Shown: positions 24,451 through 32,088 of the stretch, piece after piece
Layout: every line of letters begins with the position of its first letter
Numbering within the stretch: the stretch's first letter is position 1
NCBI GenBank assembly: GCA_965217135.1
Contig: OZ244249.1
Span: 1,054,001-1,118,000, forward strand
Source: HXMU1420-2 sp017643305
Lineage (GTDB): Bacteria; Pseudomonadota; Alphaproteobacteria; Rhodobacterales; Rhodobacteraceae
Direction: 5' to 3'
DNA: 64,000 nt
Made by a program: the position numbers and the translations under genes
Notes under the pieces: model-generated
What the model was told of the DNA's origin: nothing
The model's database searches: none
Seen by the model: only the letters and a program-made list of their open reading frames with translations

Positions 24451-26141
24451 GCGTTTCTTATCAGGTCATGTGGAACCGCCTGATTTCGGTGGTCGAAGAA
24501 CAGGCGCAGGCGCTGGTGCGCACGGCGTTTTCCACCTCGGTGCGCGAGGCGGGCGATCTGTCCGCCGGGGTCTACGACGCCGAAGGCCAGATGCTGGCCC
24601 AGGCCGTCACCGGCACGCCGGGCCACGTGAACGCCATGGCCGATGCGGTCGCTCACTTTATCCGCCGCATTGGGCGGGACAACATGTTCGAAGGGGACGT
24701 TTACATCACCAACGACCCGTGGGAGGGCACTGGCCACCTCCATGACATCACCGTGGTTACGCCGTCCTTCCGCAATGGCGCGTTTGTAGGGTTCTTCGCT
24801 TGTACCGCCCATATCGTCGACATCGGCGGGCGCGGCTTTGGGGCAGATGCCAATTCGGTCTACGAAGAAGGGCTTTACATCCCGATCATGAAATTTGCCG
24901 ACCGGGGCAATGTGGACCAGACCCTGATCCGCATCGTGCGCGGCAATGTGCGGGAACCCGATCAACTGGTGGGCGACATTTACGCGCTGGCCACCTGCAA
25001 TGAGATCGGACATCGCAGGCTGGTGGATATGATGCAGGAATTCGGGTTGGACGACCTGACAGGCATCGCCACCTATATCCTCGACAATTCCCGCCGCGCC
25101 ACCATCGAACGCATCGCCGCCCTGCCTCGGGCGCAGGCCAGCGGGCAGATGGAGATTGATGGCTACGACACGCCCATCACGCTCTCGGTCCGGTTGGAGG
25201 TACATGATGATCACATGATCGCGGATTTCACCGGTACCAGCGGCGTTGATAAAAAGGGCATCAACGTTCCTCATGTCTATACCAAGGCCTATGCCTGCTA
25301 CGCCCTTAAATGTGCCATTGCTCCGGAAATCCCCAACAACGCTGCCTCGCTGGCGCCTTTTGTCATTTCCGCGCCCGAAGGCTCCATCCTTAACGCGCCG
25401 CATCCCGCCCCAGTGGCGCTGCGCCACGTGATTGGCCACCTGATCCCCGACACGGTCTATGAGGCGCTGGACCAGATCCTGCCAGGCCAGATCCCTGCGG
25501 AAGGCGCCGGTTCGCTCTGTAACTTCCAGGTCTCTCTGCGCCCCCGTACCGATGCGCCCGCTCCGGCGGACGCGGTCCGATCTGAGGTGTTGATGTTCAA
25601 TTCTGGCGGTTCTGGCGCACGGCCCACGTTCGATGGGATGAATGCCACCGCCTTTCCCTCCGGCGTCATGACCATGCCCGCCGAGGCCACTGAACATGCC
25701 GGTCCCGTCATCATCTGGCGCAAGGAATTGCGTCCCGACAGCGGCGGGGCAGGGGCCACGCGTGGCGGTCTGGGCCAGTACATGGAGGTCGGCGCGCGCG
25801 AAGGGCAGGAATTTGACATCTCGCTCATGTTCGACCGCGTTGATCATCCCGCGCGAGGCCGCCATGGTGGGCAGACGGGTGGGCCGACCACCGTCGCGCT
25901 GGACGATGGCACCAAGCTGCGCGGCAAAGGCAAACAATTTGTCCCGCATGGCCGACGCGTAATGATGGCCTTCCCTGGGGGTGCAGGCTACGGCGACCCG
26001 GCGGCCCGCAACCCGGAACAGGTCAAACGCGACCTTGCGCGCGGCTACATCTCTGCCGAAAGTGCAGCATCGGATTACGGCATGTCCGACACTGAAATCG
26101 CCGCCGTTCAGGCCGCTGCCCGCAAGGGAGACATCGAATGA
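24447..26141 (+). CDS. hyuB: Hydantoinase/oxoprolinase family protein, B subunit
   Basis: 564 residues, full length. Signature stretches: TSVREAGDLSAGVYDAEGQ, GHVNAMADAV, NDPWEGTGHLHDITVVTPSF, and near the C-terminus PGGAGYGDPAARN. It carries the metal-dependent amidohydrolase function paired with the A subunit. It overlaps the A subunit gene by four bases (ATGA) and the FAD oxidoreductase gene by four bases, so all are made from one transcript. Confidence 0.9.
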   Translation: MSVSYQVMWNRLISVVEEQAQALVRTAFSTSVREAGDLSAGVYDAEGQMLAQAVTGTPGHVNAMADAVAHFIRRIGRDNMFEGDVYITNDPWEGTGHLHDITVVTPSFRNGAFVGFFACTAHIVDIGGRGFGADANSVYEEGLYIPIMKFADRGNVDQTLIRIVRGNVREPDQLVGDIYALATCNEIGHRRLVDMMQEFGLDDLTGIATYILDNSRRATIERIAALPRAQASGQMEIDGYDTPITLSVRLEVHDDHMIADFTGTSGVDKKGINVPHVYTKAYACYALKCAIAPEIPNNAASLAPFVISAPEGSILNAPHPAPVALRHVIGHLIPDTVYEALDQILPGQIPAEGAGSLCNFQVSLRPRTDAPAPADAVRSEVLMFNSGGSGARPTFDGMNATAFPSGVMTMPAEATEHAGPVIIWRKELRPDSGGAGATRGGLGQYMEVGAREGQEFDISLMFDRVDHPARGRHGGQTGGPTTVALDDGTKLRGKGKQFVPHGRRVMMAFPGGAGYGDPAARNPEQVKRDLARGYISAESAASDYGMSDTEIAAVQAAARKGDIE

Positions 26142-27343
26142 TACAGACCCCAGCGCATGCCTCTTATGACGTCGTCATTGTCGGCGGGGCAATGTACGGC
26201 GCGTCGGTGTCTTGGTGGCTGGCCCGCAACCCTGATTTCGATGGCCGCATTCTCGTAATCGAACGTGACCCGAGTTACGAATTCGCCTCCACCACGCACA
26301 CGAATTCCTGCATCCGGCAACAGTTTTCTGCCGACATCAACGTGCGTATCTCGCAGTTCGGAGCTGAATTCATTCACAAGTTTCGCGACTTCATGGGCGG
26401 CGATGCGCGGGTGCCTGAAATTGCACTGCACAGTCATGGCTACATGTACATGGCCGCCACGGCAGACGCTGCCGCTGTCCTCAGCGCCGCCCAGCAGGTG
26501 CAGGCCGCCAATGGCGCGGCGACCCGGCACATGACCGCCGGCCAGATCGCGGCGGAATACCCATTCTATCACCTCGACGACATCGTTGCCGCCAACCACA
26601 ACCCTGTGAATGAAGGCTATTTCGACGGCGCCAGCATCTTTGACTGGTGGAAGCGTACTGGGCGCGAAATGGGGGTGGAATACATCCACAATGAAGCCAC
26701 CGGCATGACGCTGAACGCCGCTGGAAACGCGGTGGAACAGGTCACGCTGGCCAGCGGTGAAACCGTATCCTGCAAAGTGGTTGTCAACGCCTCGGGTCCC
26801 AGGGGCGCGCTGACCGCGCGCATGGCCGGGATCGACCTGCCGGTGGAACCGCGCAAGCGCCACACCTGGATTTTTGACGCGGAGCATCCGCTGGAGCAGC
26901 CTCTGCCGCTCACCATAGATCCTAGCGGGCTGCATATGCGCTCGGACGGGCGCTATTACCTCTGTGGTTTTCCACCGGACCCGGACCCGGCCACCGAATT
27001 CGCCGACTTCTCCGAAGATCACAGCATGTGGCAAGACGTGGTCTGGCCCGCCATCGCCCATAGGATCCCACAGTTCGAAGCGATCAAGCTGGTGAACTCC
27101 TGGGTCGGGCACTATGCGTTCAATACGCTGGATCAGAACGCAGTGGTGGGGCCACATACGCAAATCACCAACTTTCTCTTTGTGAACGGGTTTTCCGGCC
27201 ACGGTCTGCAACAATCGCCCGCCATAGGCCGAGGACTGGCGGAATGGATCCTTTATGGCGAATACCGCTCGATAGACCTGACGGAATTCGGTTACGGTCG
27301 CATCGAACGAAACGAACCCTTCATTGAGAAAGCCGTGATATGA
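26138..27343 (+). CDS. FAD-dependent oxidoreductase, DAO family
   Basis: 401 residues. FAD-binding Rossmann start YDVVIVGGAMYGASVSWWL, then VIERD, and the C-terminal GFSGHGLQQSPAIGRGLAEW typical of D-amino-acid/sarcosine oxidase folds. It oxidises an amine C-N bond (or a glycine-like ring). Overlaps both neighbours by four bases. In this operon it may act on the amino acid made when the hydantoinase opens the ring; the substrate is not known. Confidence 0.88.
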   Translation: MIQTPAHASYDVVIVGGAMYGASVSWWLARNPDFDGRILVIERDPSYEFASTTHTNSCIRQQFSADINVRISQFGAEFIHKFRDFMGGDARVPEIALHSHGYMYMAATADAAAVLSAAQQVQAANGAATRHMTAGQIAAEYPFYHLDDIVAANHNPVNEGYFDGASIFDWWKRTGREMGVEYIHNEATGMTLNAAGNAVEQVTLASGETVSCKVVVNASGPRGALTARMAGIDLPVEPRKRHTWIFDAEHPLEQPLPLTIDPSGLHMRSDGRYYLCGFPPDPDPATEFADFSEDHSMWQDVVWPAIAHRIPQFEAIKLVNSWVGHYAFNTLDQNAVVGPHTQITNFLFVNGFSGHGLQQSPAIGRGLAEWILYGEYRSIDLTEFGYGRIERNEPFIEKAVI

Positions 27344-28116
27344 ACTTCCCGGAAAATTCCTTCACCCGTGGTCTTGCCGAAGGCCGCAAGCAGTTTGGCA
27401 TCTGGGTTAGCCTGGCCAGCCACTTTGCCTCGGAAATCGTTGCCAGCGCCGGGTTTGATTTTGCCGTGATCGATATGGAGCACGCGCCGAACGACCTGAA
27501 TTCGGTACTTGGCCAGCTTCAGGGCTTCGCCCCGCACCCCACGCCCGGCCTGGTGCGCCCGCAATGGAATGACAGCGTGCTGGTCAAACGGCTGCTGGAC
27601 ATTGGTGCGCCTGGGCTGGTGTTTCCAATGATCCAGTCGGCAGAGGAAGCCGCCGCCGCCGTATCCGCCTGCCGCTATCCGCCCAATGGCATTCGCGGCG
27701 TGGCTGGATCGAACCGTGCGAACCAGTTCGGACGTATCCCTGATTACTTCGAGCGGGTCGAAGAAGAAATGTCCATCATAGTCCAGATCGAAACGCTGGA
27801 GGCCATTGCCTGCGCCGATGAAATCGCTGCGGTCGAGGGCGTTTCCGGCGTGTTCTTCGGCCCCTCCGACATTGCCGCCGACATGGGCCATTTGGGCAAA
27901 CCAATGACACCGGAGGTCTGGTCGGACGTGATCCGCCCGACTGCCCGAAAACTCGCCGACAAAGGCATGCCCGTGGGCACCCTGGTCGGCGATCTGAACT
28001 TTGCCGCGGACCTGCTGAGCGACGAATTTGCCTTTGTTGCCTGTTCAACCGAAGCCGTCGCGCTGGCCAAGGCGATGGACAGTATCGTGGGCACAATGCG
28101 CGACCTGATAAAGTAA
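27340..28116 (+). CDS. HpcH/HpaI aldolase family protein
   Basis: 258 residues. Class II aldolase motifs: FGIWVSLASHFASEIVASAG, FAVIDMEHAP (His as base), VFPMIQSAEEA, VQIETLEAI (Glu metal ligand) and GVFFGPSDIAADMG (Asp ligand). Such enzymes split 2-keto-3-deoxy or 4-hydroxy-2-oxo acids into pyruvate and an aldehyde. It overlaps the FAD oxidoreductase stop and is followed 13 bases later by the dehydrogenase gene. Confidence 0.88.
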   Translation: MNFPENSFTRGLAEGRKQFGIWVSLASHFASEIVASAGFDFAVIDMEHAPNDLNSVLGQLQGFAPHPTPGLVRPQWNDSVLVKRLLDIGAPGLVFPMIQSAEEAAAAVSACRYPPNGIRGVAGSNRANQFGRIPDYFERVEEEMSIIVQIETLEAIACADEIAAVEGVSGVFFGPSDIAADMGHLGKPMTPEVWSDVIRPTARKLADKGMPVGTLVGDLNFAADLLSDEFAFVACSTEAVALAKAMDSIVGTMRDLIK

Positions 28117-28129
28117 GAAAGGACAACCG

Positions 28130-28963
28130 ATGCAGAAGATCGTCCTCACTGGTGCTGCTGGGAAACTGGGCTCGCAACTGCGCGGGCCACTGGCTGACAT
28201 GGCGGCACAACTGGTTTCGACGGATATTCTGGACTCAGCCGGCGATCTCGCTGCAAACGAATCCTGGGTCACGGCGGATCTGGCCGACCGGGCGGCCATG
28301 CAGGATATGATTGATGGTGCCGACATGGTCGTGCATTTTGGCGCTATCGGGGACGAAGGCACGTTTGAACAGATCCTCGGCCCCAACATCATCGGAGCCT
28401 ATAATGTTTGGGAGGCCGCCCGGCTGACCGGCGTCAAACGCATCATCTATGCCAGTTCGATCCATGCAGTGGGCATGTATCCCAAAACCCAAGCCATCAC
28501 GCCCGCTACTCCGCACCGCCCGGACGGGTTTTATGGGGTCGCCAAGTGCTTTGCCGAAGACATCGCTGGCATGTACTGGGAAAAAGCCGGGATCGAAGCC
28601 GTCTGCCTGCGCATCTATTCCTGCACGCCTGAACCGATGAACGCCCGCGCGCTCGGCTCCTGGCTCAGCTACGGCGATCTCGTGCGTCTGGTTACCGCGT
28701 CGATCACCACGCCCATCACCGGCTTTACTGTGGCCTATGGCGTATCGAACAATGACCGCTGCCCTGTGGACAACTCCGCAGCCGCATTCATTGGCTACAA
28801 ACCGCAGGACAATGCCGAAGCGTGGGCGGAAGAAATCCTAGCCCGCGACCCGCAGGCGGACCCATCAGATTTGGGCCAGCTGGCCCATGGTGGGCCATTC
28901 GCATCGGCCCCCATCAACAGCTCTGGGCTGTCAGCCAAGTTTTTGGTCAATCCGCCAGACTGA
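28130..28963 (+). CDS. NAD-dependent oxidoreductase, uronate dehydrogenase-like
   Basis: 277 residues of the extended SDR family. TGAAGKLGSQLRGPL binds NAD; catalytic YGVAK (Tyr/Lys) and YASSIHAVG (Ser) are present. SIHAVG and CLRIYSCTPEPMN resemble uronate dehydrogenase (Udh), which oxidises galacturonate or glucuronate to the aldarolactone. Last gene of the five-gene operon, with GAAAGGACA as ribosome site. It ends 24 bases before the convergent Mrp operon. Confidence 0.82.
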   Translation: MQKIVLTGAAGKLGSQLRGPLADMAAQLVSTDILDSAGDLAANESWVTADLADRAAMQDMIDGADMVVHFGAIGDEGTFEQILGPNIIGAYNVWEAARLTGVKRIIYASSIHAVGMYPKTQAITPATPHRPDGFYGVAKCFAEDIAGMYWEKAGIEAVCLRIYSCTPEPMNARALGSWLSYGDLVRLVTASITTPITGFTVAYGVSNNDRCPVDNSAAAFIGYKPQDNAEAWAEEILARDPQADPSDLGQLAHGGPFASAPINSSGLSAKFLVNPPD

Positions 28964-28987
28964 AAGTGCGCCCGAGGGGGACCAATC

Positions 28988-29365
28988 CTATTGCGCGTCC
29001 GGGGTGTCGGCTTCTTCTTCCGTCAACCCGGCCCAGCGGGCGTCTGGGGCCGGATCGGGCAGATCTTCGGCCGTGCAGTGGCGGTGGATATGCGCCTTGG
29101 CGATGAAATTCGCCGTAATCGGCGCCGTCAGAAACAGGAAGATGGTGATCAACAGCTCGTGCACCGACAGGTGATGTTCCACCATCAACGCGTGCACCAT
29201 CGACGCAATCAAAACCCCACCCACACCCAGCGTCGTGGCCTTGGTGGGTGCATGCAGCCGCGACATCGGATCGTTCAGCTTGATCAGCCCGAAGGACCCC
29301 ACAATTCCGAAAATCCCGGCGATGACCAGCGATGCGGCAACGACATATTGAAAAAACTCTGCCAT
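28988..29365 (-). CDS. mrpG: Na+(K+)/H+ antiporter subunit G
   Basis: 125 residues from ATG at 29365 (MAEFFQYVVAASLVIAGIFG). Three membrane helices and the family stretch GLIKLNDPMSRLHAPTKATT are present, followed by a charged tail of ~35 residues. Last gene of the Mrp/Pha operon, five bases after subunit F. The complex exchanges Na+ or K+ for protons at the inner membrane, important in seawater. Confidence 0.92.
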   Translation of the reverse strand: MAEFFQYVVAASLVIAGIFGIVGSFGLIKLNDPMSRLHAPTKATTLGVGGVLIASMVHALMVEHHLSVHELLITIFLFLTAPITANFIAKAHIHRHCTAEDLPDPAPDARWAGLTEEEADTPDAQ

Positions 29366-29370
29366 ATCGG

Positions 29371-29643
29371 TCACTCGATAATGTTGCCGCGCAGCATGAA
29401 CCGCGCATAGGCCACAGTGGACACAAATCCGAGCATCGCGATCAACATCGCGGCCTCGAAGTAAATCTCCGTCCCTTTCCACATGCCGAACAGGACCATC
29501 AGCGCAATCGCGTTGATAACCATAGTGTCCAGCGCCAGAACCCGGTCGCCCACGCCTTCGGCGCTAACAATTTTCCACAGGTTCATCAGCAGCGAGCTGC
29601 CGAAACAGAATGCAGCGAAGTAGATGGCGTATTCGATGATCAT
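29371..29643 (-). CDS. mrpF: Na+(K+)/H+ antiporter subunit F
   Basis: 90 residues with three hydrophobic helices; the middle contains VGDRVLALDTMVINAIALMV, a hallmark of MrpF/PhaF. Its start overlaps the end of the subunit E gene by four bases (ATGA). Part of the membrane arm of the Mrp complex. Confidence 0.92.
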   Translation of the reverse strand: MIIEYAIYFAAFCFGSSLLMNLWKIVSAEGVGDRVLALDTMVINAIALMVLFGMWKGTEIYFEAAMLIAMLGFVSTVAYARFMLRGNIIE

Positions 29644-30137
29644 TCGAAAATCTCCTTCAGGCGGCGTTCATAGCGGTCCTTGATTTCATCGCGCACCGCG
29701 TCGGTGTCTTCGGCGTTCAGGCAGTGGACCAGCAAAGCATGGCCATCGCAGCTGACATCGGCAGACACTGTGCCGGGCGTCAGCGTGATGGTTCCGGCCA
29801 GTATGGTGATCGCTTCGGGTGTGCGCAGATCCAGCGGGATGCTGACCCAGTTGGGGCGCAAACTGTCGGTCCGACGAAACAGGATCAGCCCGGCGACAAT
29901 CACATTGGCCACGATGATGTCCCAGATCACGACCACCATGTATTCGACGACCAGGACCGGTCGTTTTAGTCGCGGCCTGTCGGGCCAGTAATTGGCCGTG
30001 GCCGACGGGATCACGATAGACAGGATGAACCCGAACACCAGCGTGTTGAGCGAGAAGGAATTGTTCAGAAGGCACCACACCAGCAGCAGCAGTGCGCTCA
30101 GGTATGGGTGTGGGAATACGCGTCTGGCCAGTTTCAT
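29640..30137 (-). CDS. mrpE: Na+(K+)/H+ antiporter subunit E
   Basis: 165 residues. Early helices (FPHPYLSALLLLVWCLLNNS) and the conserved ITLTPGTVSADVSCDGHALL near residues 119-138 identify MrpE. It overlaps both D and F genes by four bases. No odd features. Confidence 0.92.
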   Translation of the reverse strand: MKLARRVFPHPYLSALLLLVWCLLNNSFSLNTLVFGFILSIVIPSATANYWPDRPRLKRPVLVVEYMVVVIWDIIVANVIVAGLILFRRTDSLRPNWVSIPLDLRTPEAITILAGTITLTPGTVSADVSCDGHALLVHCLNAEDTDAVRDEIKDRYERRLKEIFE

Positions 30138-31705
30138 TCGCTTGCTCCCCCGAGAACGGCGTTGATGTAGTCCTGCTGCTGGTACAGCTGCTGCGCCGTG
30201 GCATTGGCATAGTTCATTGCGGGACCCGCCAGAACCGTCATCGCGATTAGCGCCACCAGCAAACCGCCCGTCGCGAGGAAGGGCAGGGCAGGCGCGCGGG
30301 CCGTGACGACCTCTGCTGTTTTCCCTGTTTTGGGCATCTGTTTGGGCATCTGATGGTCAACCGGCTCGTCCTCCACCAGGCTCGGGTCGAACGGTTTCCA
30401 GAACAGCAAGCTGCCCGCACGGGCGAACCCCATGATCATGATCAGTGACGTGATCAGGATCGCAGCCCAGATCCACGCGGCCCCTGGCGCGTCGCGCGTG
30501 GCGTCCAGCACCAGAAGCTTGCCCAGGAAGCCACTCAGCGGTGGCATACCGGCCATGGCAATCGCGGCGGCAAAAAAGAGGGATGCAATCAACCCATTCT
30601 GCGGCAGCTTCACGTCACAGGCGATGCGATCATTCCCGCGCCGCTCAATCACCAGATCAGCCACGAGGAACAGCATCGCGGTCGCCAATGTCGAATGCAC
30701 CAGGTAATACATCGCTGCGCCCGTGCCCGCCGGGGTGAACACCGAAATGGCAATCAACAGCGTGCCCATCGATGCAATGGCGCCAAAGGCCGCCAGCCGC
30801 CCCAGCTTGCGCGTGCCCAGCACCCCCATACAGCCGATGATCAGCGTCAATACCGCTGCAGGCAGCAGCCAGGTCCCAATCAGCCCCTCGGTCACGCCGA
30901 CCTCCGGACCGAAGACCAGAGTGTACATCCGCAGGATGGAATAGGCCCCAACCTTGGTCATGATCGCAAACAGCGCCGCCACCGGGGCAGGTGCGTTGGA
31001 ATAAGCCGCGGGCAGCCAGAAGTGCAGCGGCAGGACGGCGGCCTTGATGCAGAACACCAGCAGCAGCAACACCGCCCCTACGCGTAAAAGTGCGGACTGA
31101 TCTGCGGGCAGTTCCGCCACCCGCACGGCGAGGTCGGCCATGTTCAGCGTGCCGGTCACCGCATAAAGCGTGCCCAAAGCGAACAGGAACAAAGTTGAGC
31201 CCAGCAGGTTGTAGATCACGTATTGCAGCCCGGCCCGCAGCCGCACCGGTCCGCCGGAATGGATCATCAGACCGTAGGATGCGATCAGCAGCACCTCGAA
31301 GAATACGAACAGGTTGAATGCGTCTCCGGTCAGGAACGCGCCCATCACACCCATCAACTGAAACTGGAATAGCGGATGGAAATGCCAGCCGCGTTCGTCC
31401 CACTTGCTTCCGACGGCATACAGCAGCACGGCCAGCGCCAGCACCGCCGTCAATAGACACATCGTGGCTGACAGTCGGTCGAGCACTAAGACGATGCCAA
31501 ACGGCGCGGGCCAATCGCCCAGTTCATAGACGTGAATGTCGCCACCCAGCGTCTGACCGGTCAGCACCAGCGAAATCAGAACCAGCGCAGCGGTTCCGGC
31601 AATAGAAAAAATCCTCTGCAGGTCGAGATGATACCGGATCACCATCAGGATGAACGGGGCGAGCAAAGCCGGCAGAACAACCGGCGCAATGATCCAGTGG
31701 TTCAT
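30134..31705 (-). CDS. mrpD: Na+(K+)/H+ antiporter subunit D
   Basis: 523 residues, about fourteen helices, homologous to the complex I antiporter-like subunit NuoN. The proton channel segment HFWLPAAYSNAPAPVAALFA with its lysine partner KAAVLPL is visible. It is a little longer than usual because of a hydrophilic loop (~430-465, VEDEPVDHQMPKQMPK) before the last helix. Overlaps subunit C by four bases. Confidence 0.92.
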   Translation of the reverse strand: MNHWIIAPVVLPALLAPFILMVIRYHLDLQRIFSIAGTAALVLISLVLTGQTLGGDIHVYELGDWPAPFGIVLVLDRLSATMCLLTAVLALAVLLYAVGSKWDERGWHFHPLFQFQLMGVMGAFLTGDAFNLFVFFEVLLIASYGLMIHSGGPVRLRAGLQYVIYNLLGSTLFLFALGTLYAVTGTLNMADLAVRVAELPADQSALLRVGAVLLLLVFCIKAAVLPLHFWLPAAYSNAPAPVAALFAIMTKVGAYSILRMYTLVFGPEVGVTEGLIGTWLLPAAVLTLIIGCMGVLGTRKLGRLAAFGAIASMGTLLIAISVFTPAGTGAAMYYLVHSTLATAMLFLVADLVIERRGNDRIACDVKLPQNGLIASLFFAAAIAMAGMPPLSGFLGKLLVLDATRDAPGAAWIWAAILITSLIMIMGFARAGSLLFWKPFDPSLVEDEPVDHQMPKQMPKTGKTAEVVTARAPALPFLATGGLLVALIAMTVLAGPAMNYANATAQQLYQQQDYINAVLGGASE

Positions 31706-32088
31706 GGCTGTCCCTCCACCGATGCGACGTCTTCGGTATCATCCGGCGGCGGGTCTTCGTTTTCCATATCCACCCGTTCGTCGCGCGCTGACAGCCACGC
31801 GCTCAGCGCGATCATCACCACCACGGCGGTCATGCCAAAGGAAATCACGATCGCCGTCAGCACCAGCGCCTGTGGCAGCGGATCGGTATAGCTTTCGGCA
31901 TATTTGGTCAGAACTGGTGGTTGGTTCACCACCAGACGACCGGTGGCAAACAGGAACACGTTGACCGCATAGGACAGAAAGCTCAGTCCGAGGATCACGG
32001 GGAAGGTCCGCAATTGCAGCACCAGATAGATCCCGGCGGCGGTCATAACGCCCACGGCGGAGGCGAACAGAACTTCGATCGCGATCAT
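31702..32088 (-). CDS. mrpC: Na+(K+)/H+ antiporter subunit C
   Basis: 128 residues, NuoK-like, with three helices and the conserved DPLPQALVLTAIVISFGMTA. The C-terminal ~25 residues are acidic and hydrophilic. Overlaps the A/B and D genes by four bases each. Confidence 0.92.
   Translation of the reverse strand: MIAIEVLFASAVGVMTAAGIYLVLQLRTFPVILGLSFLSYAVNVFLFATGRLVVNQPPVLTKYAESYTDPLPQALVLTAIVISFGMTAVVVMIALSAWLSARDERVDMENEDPPPDDTEDVASVEGQP

Noticed and set aside
24216..25949. 577-codon open frame antisense to hyuB
   Set aside because: The opposite strand carries an unmistakable hydantoinase B protein; the antisense frame shows no protein-like motif.
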